Positions 1 through 9,179 are shown, counted from the stretch's first letter. The stretch is 52,784 nt of DNA from a virus (IMGVR_UViG_3300036760_000035:1-52784); one strand, 5' to 3'. Made by a program: numbers and translations. Notes: generated by a model from the letters alone, not told the origin.

Positions 1-127
1 ATAAGCAAATCATTCTCTGGAAGCACAGGAACAATTTCTGGAATAGTAACACCTGTTATACCAACGATTGCGCGTGTTATAATGAAAGCTGGTAGAGCGA
101 TCAGAGCATATATTCCTGGTGGAACAA
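1..127. repeat. Terminal direct repeat, left copy (identical to 52658-52784)
   Basis: The first 127 bases match the last 127 bases exactly. Because the fibre gene reads smoothly across the join, this is best explained as an assembly overlap of a circular or permuted genome rather than a biological 127-bp terminal repeat. Confidence 0.9.
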
Positions 128-138
128 GAAGGATATAA
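1..138 (+). CDS. C-terminal end of lectin-repeat tail fibre (gene wraps from 50891)
   Basis: Frame 1 is open from base 1 to a TAA at 136-138. It is the continuation of the gene that starts at 50891 and runs off the right end: bases 1-127 equal 52658-52784, and reading across the join keeps the frame and ends here. The complete protein would be about 634 residues. The tail ends in a segment resembling VIMKAG..., also found near the end of the protein at 701-1768. The role (tail fibre or spike) is inferred from repeats and position. Confidence 0.8.
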   Translation: MSKSFSGSTGTISGIVTPVIPTIARVIMKAGRAIRAYIPGGTRRI

Positions 139-142
139 CTCA

Positions 143-203
143 ACATGGCTTACGAATTAATAAATTCAATAGCACAGTGGAACGCCGAAGGAGTTCAACA
201 TGG
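143..203 (+). promoter_or_regulatory. Conserved leader element, copy B
   Basis: This stretch, ending in the ATGG of the gene at 200, matches the segments before the gene at 31852 and (minus strand) the gene at 16502. Shared parts are an initial ATGG, a GAATT...AATTC hairpin-like inverted repeat, ACAGTGGAA, a purine-rich Shine-Dalgarno stretch (GAAGGAG here) and TTCAACATGG. It probably controls expression of the tail operon. Whether it acts as promoter DNA, as a leader RNA or through a leader peptide cannot be decided from sequence. Confidence 0.6.
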
Positions 204-213
204 CAAGTGGTAA
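145..213 (+). CDS. Possible 22-residue leader peptide
   Basis: An ATG opens a 22-codon frame ending TAA at 211-213, overlapping the start of the next gene out of frame. Its core SIAQWNAEGVQHG resembles SITQWNSERIQHG encoded in the matching element at 31797. Several base differences between the two are synonymous, which hints that the peptide itself may be conserved. There is no clear ribosome binding site before it. It may be only a by-product of a conserved nucleotide element. Confidence 0.3.
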   Translation: MAYELINSIAQWNAEGVQHGKW

Positions 214-700
214 TAGAATTGCTGTATTTATCCCATATGCAAATGAGCCTACGGCAACGAACTTTGCCACTATAAATTTAAGGAATCAACACCCAACACT
301 TAATTTCGACGGAACCACAGACGAAGAGACGATGTTCTCAGATGTGCTATCTCCTGCTTATTCCGGTGGCGGGTTAACAATAAATACCTGGTGGTTATTT
401 ACATCTGCAACTTCTGGTAATCTCAGGGTACAGGCTGCTATTGAAAGAGGAGATGTGTCGTCTCTTGATATAGACTCGGATTCATTCGCTGCTTTTCAGA
501 GTGCTGGCGGAACAGCACCAGGGACTTCGGGACAGTTTATAAAAGTAACCATCACCCTTACAAGCGGAGCCCAAATGGACTCACTTGCCGCAGGGGAGCC
601 TTATCGCTTGAAGATACGCCGAGACGCTGATGGAACATCCGGTACGGATGATATTACGACTGATGCTCAGTTATATATAGTAGAAATTAAGGAGACATAA
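200..700 (+). CDS. Conserved phage hypothetical protein, probable virion component
   Basis: 166 residues, preceded by GAAGGAG at good spacing. The protein is rich in beta-prone, Thr/Ser/Gly segments and has motifs I associate with an uncharacterised family in metagenomic phages: an N-terminal IAVFIPYANEP and a late DSLAAGEPYRLKIRRD. No catalytic motif or membrane segment is visible. It starts the tail operon: the next gene begins on the base after its stop. The structural role is inferred from context. Confidence 0.75.
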   Translation: MASGNRIAVFIPYANEPTATNFATINLRNQHPTLNFDGTTDEETMFSDVLSPAYSGGGLTINTWWLFTSATSGNLRVQAAIERGDVSSLDIDSDSFAAFQSAGGTAPGTSGQFIKVTITLTSGAQMDSLAAGEPYRLKIRRDADGTSGTDDITTDAQLYIVEIKET

Positions 701-1768
701 ATGTCTCGCCTTTTTGATGATGTTGGTAGTACAACTCTGGACTCAGCGGTTGTCCCAATAACCGATTATCCATTTACCATAGCCTGTTGGTTTAAAAGTG
801 ATGATATAACAATCAATCAGACATTATACGAGATTTCAAATTCAAGCGATATAGGTAACAGATTTAGACTTTCGGCAAGAGGAGATCTCGCCGGTGATCC
901 AATACGTTTCAATATGAAAGATGGGATCACTATAAGAAATGCAGATTCCACCACAGGTTTTTCTGCCAACACATGGACTCATGCTTGTGCTGTTGGGCGA
1001 TCTGCTACAAGCAGAGATGTATATATAAACGGTGGAGATAAAGGCTCAAATACTGGTGCCGGAACACCAACAGGATTAAACGGCGTTTCGGTAGGTGGCA
1101 CCGCAGATTTGGCAAGTTTTATGTCAGGAAATATAGCAGAGATAGCTGTGTGGAACATTGCTTTAACAGATGCAGAAGTAGCATTGTTAACAACTCGTAT
1201 ATCTGCATTCTTAATGCATCCAGAATCTTTAGTTTCTTATTGCAGATTAATAGGAACACCAACCGAGGAGCCAGATATCATTCTTGGATTTGGACTTGTT
1301 GATCATGGAACGACCATAGCTGATCATCCTCCAATATTCTACCCATCCCGTACGTCAAGAGGATTGGTATTTGATATAACTGGTACAAATTATACCCAAA
1401 ATATAGCAGGGGCTCCTGGCGATCTTCTCGGAGCACTAACCATACAGACCAACAAAGTAATCGCAGGCACACTTACTTCTATGTCTGGTTCGATTGGGAA
1501 GTTTATTTATAAATCTTTCTCAGGTACGATGGGTGCTTTAACAGGTTCCGCGTCTTCTCTCCGGGTTATAGTCATTGAATTAACTGGAGTAGTCGGAGCA
1601 TTGACTGGTGGCGTCACAAAGCGAACAAATAAAGCACTGGACGGAATAACCTCAACTGTTAGTGGAAGTTTAACTATACTGGCAAAGGCTGTTCCCTATG
1701 TTATAATGAAAGCAGGTTGGGCAACTATTATTACTAAAATAACCGGGGGTCGAAGTAAGGATCAATAA
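701..1768 (+). CDS. LamG/concanavalin-like lectin tail protein with 19-residue repeats
   Basis: 355 residues. Residues about 1-170 look like a LamG/concanavalin A-type jelly-roll: FTIACWFKSDD, VYINGGDKG, and the typical IAEIAVWNIALTDAEV near the end of such domains. From about residue 230 the chain carries degenerate units of the GALTG...LTNKAL type also found in the protein starting at 50891. Both C-termini contain VIMKAG. Likely a receptor- or glycan-binding fibre or accessory spike. It overlaps the next start by one base, indicating tight coupling. Confidence 0.75.
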   Translation: MSRLFDDVGSTTLDSAVVPITDYPFTIACWFKSDDITINQTLYEISNSSDIGNRFRLSARGDLAGDPIRFNMKDGITIRNADSTTGFSANTWTHACAVGRSATSRDVYINGGDKGSNTGAGTPTGLNGVSVGGTADLASFMSGNIAEIAVWNIALTDAEVALLTTRISAFLMHPESLVSYCRLIGTPTEEPDIILGFGLVDHGTTIADHPPIFYPSRTSRGLVFDITGTNYTQNIAGAPGDLLGALTIQTNKVIAGTLTSMSGSIGKFIYKSFSGTMGALTGSASSLRVIVIELTGVVGALTGGVTKRTNKALDGITSTVSGSLTILAKAVPYVIMKAGWATIITKITGGRSKDQ

Positions 1769-2925
1769 TGAGTATTATACTTAATCAAGATCTTGACCTC
1801 CTGCAACTAGATGCACTTATTGCCGACGGCTGGACTACGCTTAAACTCTATGCAGCAAATTCTCCAGACGGTAACTTCACCGATTCCTCAGCAACTGTAT
1901 CTCCGACGACTCTTGCATTACTGTTGACTGCTGAGGAGCCATATAGAAGCACGTTCACGCATGCCTCCGGCAATGCTGCTCAGTATTTTAAGATTGTTGC
2001 CTATAATGGCGCTGCAACATCTAACCTGAACGACGCAAAGACTTTTCATGGCGGCGGGGGCACAACACTCCAGATGATTCGACAACGAACCGGCAAGGCC
2101 ATGAAACTATTAGAGACTGGTACAACAACTGCTGGCGGTGGTACGACTACCGCGATATGCACAACTCCATCTTTTACCAGACACAGGGATAACTATTATG
2201 GTGGTGGCTCCACATCAATAGATGGATGGATATTTCATAACCTTTCTACGCATGAATGGTCAGAGATCTCAGGGTGGGTAGCATCTACTGGCACGTTTAC
2301 ATTTGGTGCCATAACATCCGTTGGAAACGGAGAAAACTTTGAAGTTCTTTCCAGGTTTACACCTAATGAGTACAGGGATGCTATCAATTGGGCCATCTCA
2401 TATTGTTTCCCTAAGCTATCTGTTCCAATCATAGACATATCTATAACAACAGTTGATGATGTATACACATATGATATACCTAACAACATTAAGATTATCA
2501 ATAAGGTAGAGATAGAATCTGATTCTAATCCTGATTCCACTGCCCTATCAACACGCGGGCAGCCATGGAAGCAGATACCATATGTTCCTTACGATGACGG
2601 ACTACAGCGCAAGATAGAATTTAAGCGCAACAAAGATTTTGATGTTAGCCGAAGAATAAGAATCACTGGTACATCTATGCTTAACCAAATGTACAATGAT
2701 AATGACTACTGCGAGATTATAGATCCACAGTTAGACCTGCTATGTTACGTGGCGGCGCACAGGCTTTACGCTCAGCTTGCTAATACGGACTCTGCCAGCG
2801 ATATAGATAGATGGAAGGCCCAGGCAAATTACTATCTTTCCATGTATGTTGATGAATCAAAGTCCAAGGGTTCAAGGCGCAAGGCTAAGAAGATATGGCA
2901 AGCAGAAGCGCAATGGTCTGGTTAA
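1768..2925 (+). CDS. Tail tube / head-tail connector-like protein
   Basis: 385 residues. The central part (EYRDAINWAISYCFPKL, followed by a TYDIPNNIKIINKVEIES segment) and the helical C-terminus with LLCYVAAHRLYAQLAN resemble podoviral tail tubular A / adaptor-type proteins. The N-terminal 90 residues look like an added beta domain. The C-terminus is lysine rich. Its place just before another large tail protein fits a nozzle or adaptor. Family assignment is by pattern only. Confidence 0.55.
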   Translation: MSIILNQDLDLLQLDALIADGWTTLKLYAANSPDGNFTDSSATVSPTTLALLLTAEEPYRSTFTHASGNAAQYFKIVAYNGAATSNLNDAKTFHGGGGTTLQMIRQRTGKAMKLLETGTTTAGGGTTTAICTTPSFTRHRDNYYGGGSTSIDGWIFHNLSTHEWSEISGWVASTGTFTFGAITSVGNGENFEVLSRFTPNEYRDAINWAISYCFPKLSVPIIDISITTVDDVYTYDIPNNIKIINKVEIESDSNPDSTALSTRGQPWKQIPYVPYDDGLQRKIEFKRNKDFDVSRRIRITGTSMLNQMYNDNDYCEIIDPQLDLLCYVAAHRLYAQLANTDSASDIDRWKAQANYYLSMYVDESKSKGSRRKAKKIWQAEAQWSG

Positions 2926-4878
2926 ATGACAGACCAATCCTACCCTTATGATGTAACTTTCACAACTGGCGGTGTCACCTACGGATTCATGCTGACTACG
3001 CCACCAGGTAAGAGTAAAACAATTTCAATACAAGAAGCTTCGCCAGTACCGGCATATAGTCTTGATCGTGCCGGTACACAGGACTCGCAGTCGTACCAGA
3101 ATTTTGCACCAGGCGTTGATACTCCATTTTCTATGAGCACGTTTGCGGGCGGGGCTGGGAAACTAGAATTCAATGCAGATGATCCAATGCGTTATCTCTA
3201 TTCAACAGGAATAGTAACACATGTTGACGGGAAGGCATATCTTGCTCCTTCCGCAGCCAGCATTGTAACTGGTGCAGCTACGGCAAGTATTGATTTGTAT
3301 ACAACTTACATGAATCCTACGACTTATGTCAGATATGACTTTGCTGTTATTGGCACTGGCATTTACCGTAGGCCAGCAACAGACAGCACAACCGCGTGGA
3401 CGCTTGTGTATACAGCGGCATTCGCTATTACAGATTTTAGGATTGTAGACGGGCTTGGCGTGATCTGCACTCCGTCAAGTACCAATGCCGCTATCGACTA
3501 CCTTACACAAGCAGATGTCACAGCGGCAGCTACATGGACGCCGACATCTAGAAACCATTCTGTATTCTCTAATGGAAATAAACCTAAGTTCATTAAGCAA
3601 GTCCGAGGGACAGCATTTGCTTTTGTAGATCCAAATAGGGTTTACTTCAATGTAGATATCACAGCGGACACCTGGCTTGGGCCTATAGACACATCATTAG
3701 AAGGCAACATCTCAGGCCCTCCGGGAGATGAGTCTTATTACGGAGTAGGGCTGCACGCAGTTGGCGACTTCTTATTCATAATCAAACAAGATGCTATCTA
3801 CTCAATTGATTCTCAGCAAGAAGTACTTAAGATTATCTGGCAATGGGAAGACAGGCCGAGTGAATATAACTTCAAGTATTTCTCTTCAACAGAGGAAGAG
3901 TTTATTTTCTGTGCTGCTAATGAAGTATATGTTTACAAACCAACAACCGGTGCAATGCCAAAGTTAGAAATAGCTACCCAAGACGGATTCTCAACTAAAG
4001 AAATTCTTGGTGTTACTAATGACAACCAGTATATTTATGTACTTGCCAAAATAGTAGCAGGTAATATTAGTTCTAATACAAGAGTGGCTCTATTTCGCTA
4101 TTATAAAAGTGGAAAGAAATGGGTGCCGGAGATTGTCTGGGAAGACATATCTCTAACAAATAAAACATACGGAAGAATCTTTGCTTCCCCTAATGGCATA
4201 GCTACTCGTGTTTATTGGGGATTGGTAACAAGCGCAGCGGTAACGCGTACATTTATTATGGATGTTGTGCCAGAGTGGGATGAGACAGCTTCTTCTAACT
4301 TTACATCTTCTGCAACGATTTATACAAGCATCGCACGATCTGGTTTTCCTGGCCTGCACAAGCGACACATCTACATTAACATGGATGCGTTAAATCTTTC
4401 TACCAATAATACAATTGCAATTAAATATTCTATAGATGATGGCGCTACATATACAACATTGGCTACTGGCACATCAGCAGAGACATCTTCTAATTATGTT
4501 AATATAGAATCGAAGAGTCTTATACTTGCATTCACTCTAACAAGTCAGAATGGAACGGTTACTCCTGTTCTTAAGGTATTCGACCATCATCAACGAGTCA
4601 GGTTTAAGTATCTTGAAGCTATTCAAATAGGCGTTAGAATAGGAAGATTAATAGAAACACGTAATCGTGGAAAGATTAACGATGACCTTGATACTCAATG
4701 GGATAATATTAAGACACTAAGAACAACAGAAGATCAGATAGTATATAAAGATTTCCTTGGTAATTCATTCAATTGTAGTGTAGACGCGATTGGCGTGGCG
4801 CCAAGCAGACACCAGGATGTCGGGGACTATGAAGAGGAAGCATCCTTAATCATAACTCGCGCAGATATCGGTGCTTAA
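2926..4878 (+). CDS. Large tail protein, probable tail nozzle (tubular B-like)
   Basis: 650 residues, starting directly after the previous stop. The sequence alternates short beta strands with Tyr/Thr/Asp-rich loops (FLFIIKQDAIYSID, FIFCAANEVYVYKP, YIYVLAKIV), a pattern expected of a beta-propeller such as podoviral nozzle proteins. The size and the order (adaptor-like, then this, then fibre) support it. No enzymatic motif is seen. It could also be another baseplate-like beta protein. Confidence 0.6.
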   Translation: MTDQSYPYDVTFTTGGVTYGFMLTTPPGKSKTISIQEASPVPAYSLDRAGTQDSQSYQNFAPGVDTPFSMSTFAGGAGKLEFNADDPMRYLYSTGIVTHVDGKAYLAPSAASIVTGAATASIDLYTTYMNPTTYVRYDFAVIGTGIYRRPATDSTTAWTLVYTAAFAITDFRIVDGLGVICTPSSTNAAIDYLTQADVTAAATWTPTSRNHSVFSNGNKPKFIKQVRGTAFAFVDPNRVYFNVDITADTWLGPIDTSLEGNISGPPGDESYYGVGLHAVGDFLFIIKQDAIYSIDSQQEVLKIIWQWEDRPSEYNFKYFSSTEEEFIFCAANEVYVYKPTTGAMPKLEIATQDGFSTKEILGVTNDNQYIYVLAKIVAGNISSNTRVALFRYYKSGKKWVPEIVWEDISLTNKTYGRIFASPNGIATRVYWGLVTSAAVTRTFIMDVVPEWDETASSNFTSSATIYTSIARSGFPGLHKRHIYINMDALNLSTNNTIAIKYSIDDGATYTTLATGTSAETSSNYVNIESKSLILAFTLTSQNGTVTPVLKVFDHHQRVRFKYLEAIQIGVRIGRLIETRNRGKINDDLDTQWDNIKTLRTTEDQIVYKDFLGNSFNCSVDAIGVAPSRHQDVGDYEEEASLIITRADIGA

Positions 4879-4880
4879 CT

Positions 4881-6383
4881 ATGGCATCTCTTATCGAACG
4901 AAGAATCAATGAACTACAGAATCTAGTTCAAGAGTTAATTGACACTGCTGGCCAAGCGTCGCCCCAGGGCGCCGGTACTCTCAGTAAATCTGTCATCAAG
5001 GGTAAGTCTATTATCTCTTCGATGATAGATGTAGACACGCTTCACTCAGTTCAGGCGAAGACTGGAGACCTCACCGTTACTGGTAATATCACAATGTCAA
5101 CAGATGACAAGGCGATACGTGCCGGGAAGACAGTTTATAACGATACTTCTAATGCAGGATACTGGCTTGGTGTTCATGCTGCTGTTGGATACTTTAGAAT
5201 AGGTAATGCTGTCCAACAATTACTCTGGGACGGTACTAACTTAACAATCTCTGGCGGAATCACCGCCACGTCTGGTGTTATAGGTGGATGGACAATCGGC
5301 GCAGCAGATATCCATGCCGGATCTGGATCTACCTATACTCAAGTATCTTCCGCTGGTGGGTCAACACCAGCATTCTCTGCTGGATCTGCCACAGTTACAG
5401 CAGCACCATTTATGGTTACGCAGTCCGGAGCTATTACCGCTATTTCTGGATCAATAGGTGGGTGGACAATTGATTCAACATCAGGATTCATTCTTGGGTC
5501 GGGCGCGACAACAAGAGGTATAGCTGTCGGCTCTACTACGTTCTATGCTGGTAGTGCAACTCCTTCTTCTGCGCCATTCAGCGTGACCTCAGCGGGCGCG
5601 TTAACGGCCACATCAGCAACTATCATTGGTACGATTACAACAGGCAATATCACAGCTACGGGAGGAACTATCGGTGGCGTAACGATTAACGCCACATCAT
5701 TATCTTCTACTGGCTGGACGCTTACAAATGCTGGTGTGATGACAAGTACATCTGGCACCATTGGTGGATTAACAATAAGTTCCACCGCATTAACTGTCCC
5801 GTCTGGGGTTAAGTTAAAATTTGGAATAGGGGCATTAGATTATCTTAATGATAATCTTCTTCACTTTGAATTATCCAGTTCGCTTATTGGGAAAATTGAG
5901 TTTAAGAACGGTAGTGAAGTTACCTACACAGATCTTCAAGTAAAAGCTTCATCAACTGTTGGACAAATGTCACTAAGAACACGTGGCACAACCAATCGCT
6001 CTGGGATAATTACATTAAACGGTGGCAATACAAATGCTACAACCAACGTCTCGATTGCGGCGATAGATTCAACTCCTGCCACCCGTTCTGGACTTGATCT
6101 TAACGCTGCTGGCACCTTGTCATTAGCAACATATAACACGTCTGGTGTAGCGCAAGGATCGCTTAATCTAAGCCTGGGAGACCAGTCGCTTAAGTTACCA
6201 GACGCGGGGGGTGCCTATTCATTCCAGATACAGGATTCAGCAGGGGAGATACAGTTTGGAGTATCTTCCAATGGCGCATTGATATACCCGGACGCCGATA
6301 CCACAGCCGCTGGCGGGTATAATGGTCGTATGCCTATATTCGTAAATGGTGTACAGAAATACTTACATTACTTTAATGCCTAG
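4881..6383 (+). CDS. Tail fibre with IGGWTI-type repeats
   Basis: 500 residues. A short N-terminal helix (about 1-30) is followed by a Thr/Ser/Gly/Ala-rich region with recurring units of the form ITATSGxIGGWTI (about residues 120-310), typical of beta-rich trimeric phage fibres. The C-terminal 200 residues contain a beta domain ending YLHYFNA. It sits between the nozzle candidate and the lysis pair, which fits a host-recognition fibre. The receptor is unknown. Confidence 0.75.
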   Translation: MASLIERRINELQNLVQELIDTAGQASPQGAGTLSKSVIKGKSIISSMIDVDTLHSVQAKTGDLTVTGNITMSTDDKAIRAGKTVYNDTSNAGYWLGVHAAVGYFRIGNAVQQLLWDGTNLTISGGITATSGVIGGWTIGAADIHAGSGSTYTQVSSAGGSTPAFSAGSATVTAAPFMVTQSGAITAISGSIGGWTIDSTSGFILGSGATTRGIAVGSTTFYAGSATPSSAPFSVTSAGALTATSATIIGTITTGNITATGGTIGGVTINATSLSSTGWTLTNAGVMTSTSGTIGGLTISSTALTVPSGVKLKFGIGALDYLNDNLLHFELSSSLIGKIEFKNGSEVTYTDLQVKASSTVGQMSLRTRGTTNRSGIITLNGGNTNATTNVSIAAIDSTPATRSGLDLNAAGTLSLATYNTSGVAQGSLNLSLGDQSLKLPDAGGAYSFQIQDSAGEIQFGVSSNGALIYPDADTTAAGGYNGRMPIFVNGVQKYLHYFNA

Positions 6384-6392
6384 GAGAAGCTA

Positions 6393-6641
6393 ATGCAAGA
6401 AGGACAAGATCATGATCTTCTTATCAGAATTGATGAGAAGTTAACCAACATGATTCTTTCATTTAGTAATTTTCAGAAACAAACTTCAAATGAATTGAAA
6501 GAATTATGGATAGAGATTGAATCTATTAAGCTTGAAAACAAGAGCCAACAAGGATTCTTCTCCGGAGTTAAGTTTGCATGGGCGATACTCGGAGCCCTTC
6601 CCCCAAGTGTCATTTTATTAATCTTTGGGGTGAATAAATAA
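6393..6641 (+). CDS. XhlA-like holin / lysis accessory protein
   Basis: 82 residues with AGGAG upstream. Residues about 8-50 form an amphipathic, probably coiled-coil segment (heptad-like Leu/Ile spacing). Residues about 60-79 form one hydrophobic membrane span, followed by a short basic tail. This architecture is that of XhlA-type holin-associated proteins of Gram-positive phages. The stop overlaps the start of the endolysin by one base, the usual lysis cassette arrangement. Confidence 0.7.
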   Translation: MQEGQDHDLLIRIDEKLTNMILSFSNFQKQTSNELKELWIEIESIKLENKSQQGFFSGVKFAWAILGALPPSVILLIFGVNK

Positions 6642-7399
6642 TGTTACGCGGAGTAGATGTAAGTAACTATGATTTCTCTACCTACGATGCTGCTTGTTTT
6701 AAAAATAAAATAGATTGGCTAGCGATTGGTTGTCAGCGAGAAGATTACGCTGTTATCATGGCCAGTGCCGCTCGTGCAGCAAGCATACCTATTTTATGTA
6801 CGTATGCTTTTCTTTACTTTGGTTTTAATGGTTTCATGGGATTTGACGATCTCATTAAACTTGAAACAGAAAAGGCTATACGAGTAGCAAAGCAATTCGA
6901 CATAGGATATGTGGCCCTGGATGTAGAGGCAAGCGGAGTTAATGAGCGTAGCGGGGTAACTCCAGATGAGCGCGTCTCGAATCTCGATCGCGCAATTTCT
7001 ATGGTTCTCGCCGCTGACTTAAAAGTAATTATCTATACTGGAAAATATTACTGGCAAGGGAATATGGGATCTGTGAACAGATCTGAGTTTCCTCTGTGGC
7101 ACGCCAGCTATTGGGATGACGGCCACTATCAAAGCGAAGTAGACTACTGGTTTGGAAAGCCGGTAGCAATACATCAATACACAAGTTCATTCAATCTTTG
7201 TGGTAGAAATAGGGATGCCAATGTTCTCTTTGATGAATCATTATTATTAGATAAGGAAGAAGAAATGAAGGTAGAAGAACTCAATCAAGCTATGGTTATG
7301 CGATTTAATCTTATCAGATTAGCATCTGATACTACTGATTATGGATATATAAAACTTATTAAGATTATAGATCTTCTTAAGAAGAACAATTTATATTAA
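6641..7399 (+). CDS. GH25-type endolysin (lysozyme)
   Basis: 252 residues. Motifs of glycoside hydrolase family 25 appear in order: GVDVSNYDF at the N-terminus, VALDVEASG (acidic D-x-E pair) in the middle, IIYTGKYYW, LWHASYW, and AIHQYTSS before a terminal D-A-N-V. Such enzymes cleave the N-acetylmuramic acid-N-acetylglucosamine bond of peptidoglycan. The last 40 residues are a separate small helical segment, possibly a wall-binding or oligomerisation tail. There is no signal peptide, consistent with release through the upstream holin. GH25 lysins are commonest in phages of Gram-positive hosts. Confidence 0.85.
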   Translation: MLRGVDVSNYDFSTYDAACFKNKIDWLAIGCQREDYAVIMASAARAASIPILCTYAFLYFGFNGFMGFDDLIKLETEKAIRVAKQFDIGYVALDVEASGVNERSGVTPDERVSNLDRAISMVLAADLKVIIYTGKYYWQGNMGSVNRSEFPLWHASYWDDGHYQSEVDYWFGKPVAIHQYTSSFNLCGRNRDANVLFDESLLLDKEEEMKVEELNQAMVMRFNLIRLASDTTDYGYIKLIKIIDLLKKNNLY

Positions 7400-7524
7400 T
7401 TCTATTCTCTCTCAATCTCAAACCTCACACGGCACATTGTATGTCCGGTGGCCCACACAAGCAACCAACTAACGAGCAATCAAGCACGAGCCCTCTGCTT
7501 CAAGCGACGGGCTAAAGAAAGATC

Positions 7525-7553
7525 TTGCTTGCCCCGAGGGCTTAGGGTATACT
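7525..7553 (+). promoter_or_regulatory. Sigma-70-like promoter for 7561 (leaderless start)
   Basis: TTGCTT at 7525-7530, a 17-base spacer, then TATACT at 7548-7553. Transcription would start about 7 bases further on, at or next to the ATG at 7561, so the mRNA is predicted to be leaderless. No Shine-Dalgarno sequence precedes that ATG. The rest of 7400-7524 shows no gene. Confidence 0.65.
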
Positions 7554-7560
7554 ATCACCC

Positions 7561-8313
7561 ATGGTGGCTAAAAGCTTCGTAACGATCTCAGACATTCACT
7601 ACCCTTACCAGGACGCTGCGGCTCTTAAGTTGGTCACGATGTTCTTGAAGGATTTCCATCCTCACGAACTTTATTTTAACGGTGACATCTATGACATGCC
7701 GCAGATCTCCAAGTACTCCATGAGGCGCGCTGAGCTACTTAAGACGACTTCCGTACAGGAACACCTTGATATAGGTAACGAGGGCGTGGCGCGCCTTGTG
7801 GATGCAGCAGGGGCACGTAAGAACAGGTTCACTCTTGGGAACCATGAGGATAGATGGGAGATGTATCTTGGCTCGGAAGCCAAGGCTTTAGCGAGTCTGC
7901 GATGCCTTGAATTTGACAAGGTGTTCCAACTCGACAAGATGGAATGGAAGAAATATGGAGACGGATTTTGGCTTAACGATAGACTTTTCCTGTATCACGG
8001 TACCTTCATCAATGTCAATTGGACTGATACTGAAAGACAACGCATTGGTGCTTCGACAATTACTGGACATATGCACAAGCAGCGAGTTACATATCACACC
8101 GATAGGAGTAAAACATATAAAAGTATCGGACAAGGATGCTTGTGTAAACTTGATCCTCCCTATCTCAGAATCCCGCCAAACTGGCAACAGGGATTTGCAT
8201 ACGGATACCTTATGGACTCTGAAAAGTTTATCACTAAGGAAGTTGAAATTATAGAGGGAGATGGCTATAAATGGATGATGCCCGAGGGCAAACTATACAG
8301 AGTGAAACTCTAA
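7561..8313 (+). CDS. Calcineurin-like metallophosphoesterase
   Basis: 250 residues with the full metal-binding signature of the family: D11-x-H13, GD42xxD45, GNHED (N94, H95), H146 in LYHG, and GHMH (H170, H172). These residues hold a di-metal centre that hydrolyses phosphoester bonds. Phage members act on DNA ends, RNA or nucleotides, and the substrate here cannot be told. It starts a unit of its own behind the promoter at 7525-7553, after the lysis genes. Confidence 0.85.
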   Translation: MVAKSFVTISDIHYPYQDAAALKLVTMFLKDFHPHELYFNGDIYDMPQISKYSMRRAELLKTTSVQEHLDIGNEGVARLVDAAGARKNRFTLGNHEDRWEMYLGSEAKALASLRCLEFDKVFQLDKMEWKKYGDGFWLNDRLFLYHGTFINVNWTDTERQRIGASTITGHMHKQRVTYHTDRSKTYKSIGQGCLCKLDPPYLRIPPNWQQGFAYGYLMDSEKFITKEVEIIEGDGYKWMMPEGKLYRVKL

Positions 8314-8345
8314 ATTTAGGTATGAATTAACTAGTAGGAGTATAA

Positions 8346-8978
8346 ATGGTTAAGAAACTCAGTACGCATATGATGCTCGTCGTTGACAGGTCTGGCTCTA
8401 TGAATGGATTGGATAAGATTGTTTCTGATGGCATTGAACTCAATGTTGCCCAGGCAATTGCGGCGGGCAAGACTAACGTCAGTATATGTAGATTTGATCA
8501 CTCCATTGACTTCCCATATTGGGAGAAGGTTGCTGCCAATGTTGGACGCGTAGACTTCAAGCCTCGCGGGAGCACAGCTATGCTTGATGCCGTTGGCCGC
8601 ACTCTTGATGCTGTACAAACAAGTGATAAGAAGTATGATACCTATCTTATGGTGATTATTTCTGATGGATATGAGAATGCTTCAACAAAAGAATCATATG
8701 AATCTATCCAGAAGAGAATTCTTGATCTTACAGGAACAGGTATCTGGACATTTTCCTATGTAGGAAGCAATCAGAACCTTGCAGATATCTCCAGAAGACT
8801 GGCCATTCCTATTAGGAATACTCAATCCTGGAGAAGTGATCCAATTGGAACACAGATAATGGCTGCTGCTTCCGCAAGTTCTGCCGGTGAATACTTTGCC
8901 GCACGTGGCGACGGACTCACAGCTTCGTCATCGTATAATAGTGAAAAGAATGAAACACCAACAGGAGACAATAACTAA
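8346..8978 (+). CDS. von Willebrand factor A domain protein
   Basis: 210 residues with TAGGAG upstream. A MIDAS metal site is visible: D14-x-S16-x-S18 (DRSGSM), the downstream Thr in GSTAML, and the Asp in IISDGYEN. VWA proteins bind partners through a chelated metal. In phages they occur as uncharacterised accessory proteins. The C-terminal 50 residues are low-complexity Ser/Ala/Asn. There is no signal peptide or transmembrane segment. The stop overlaps the next ATG. Confidence 0.85.
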   Translation: MVKKLSTHMMLVVDRSGSMNGLDKIVSDGIELNVAQAIAAGKTNVSICRFDHSIDFPYWEKVAANVGRVDFKPRGSTAMLDAVGRTLDAVQTSDKKYDTYLMVIISDGYENASTKESYESIQKRILDLTGTGIWTFSYVGSNQNLADISRRLAIPIRNTQSWRSDPIGTQIMAAASASSAGEYFAARGDGLTASSSYNSEKNETPTGDNN

Positions 8979-9163
8979 TGGCCTACGACAGGGCAGCCCC
9001 AAACAAAACAAAGATAGCCTATCTTCTTAAGGAAGATAATCAAGACGAGAATGTGAGACAACTTGTTGATGCACTTGCTAAGATTCTTAACAAGAACGCA
9101 GCTACAATTCAGTCTGATTCTGTATCTACCCTTGTAACAGCCCTTGGCAGCGCCGGGGTATAA
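8978..9163 (+). CDS. Small hypothetical protein
   Basis: 61 residues, coupled to the VWA gene by TAATG. A charged N-terminus precedes a predicted helical stretch around VRQLVDALAKILNK. No family is recognised. The coupling suggests it works with the VWA protein. Confidence 0.7.
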   Translation: MAYDRAAPNKTKIAYLLKEDNQDENVRQLVDALAKILNKNAATIQSDSVSTLVTALGSAGV

Positions 9164-9179
9164 CAGTGAAATACACAGT

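Noticed and set aside
4881-6383. Diversity-generating retroelement acting on the fibre gene
   Set aside because: No reverse transcriptase and no template/variable repeat pair were seen.
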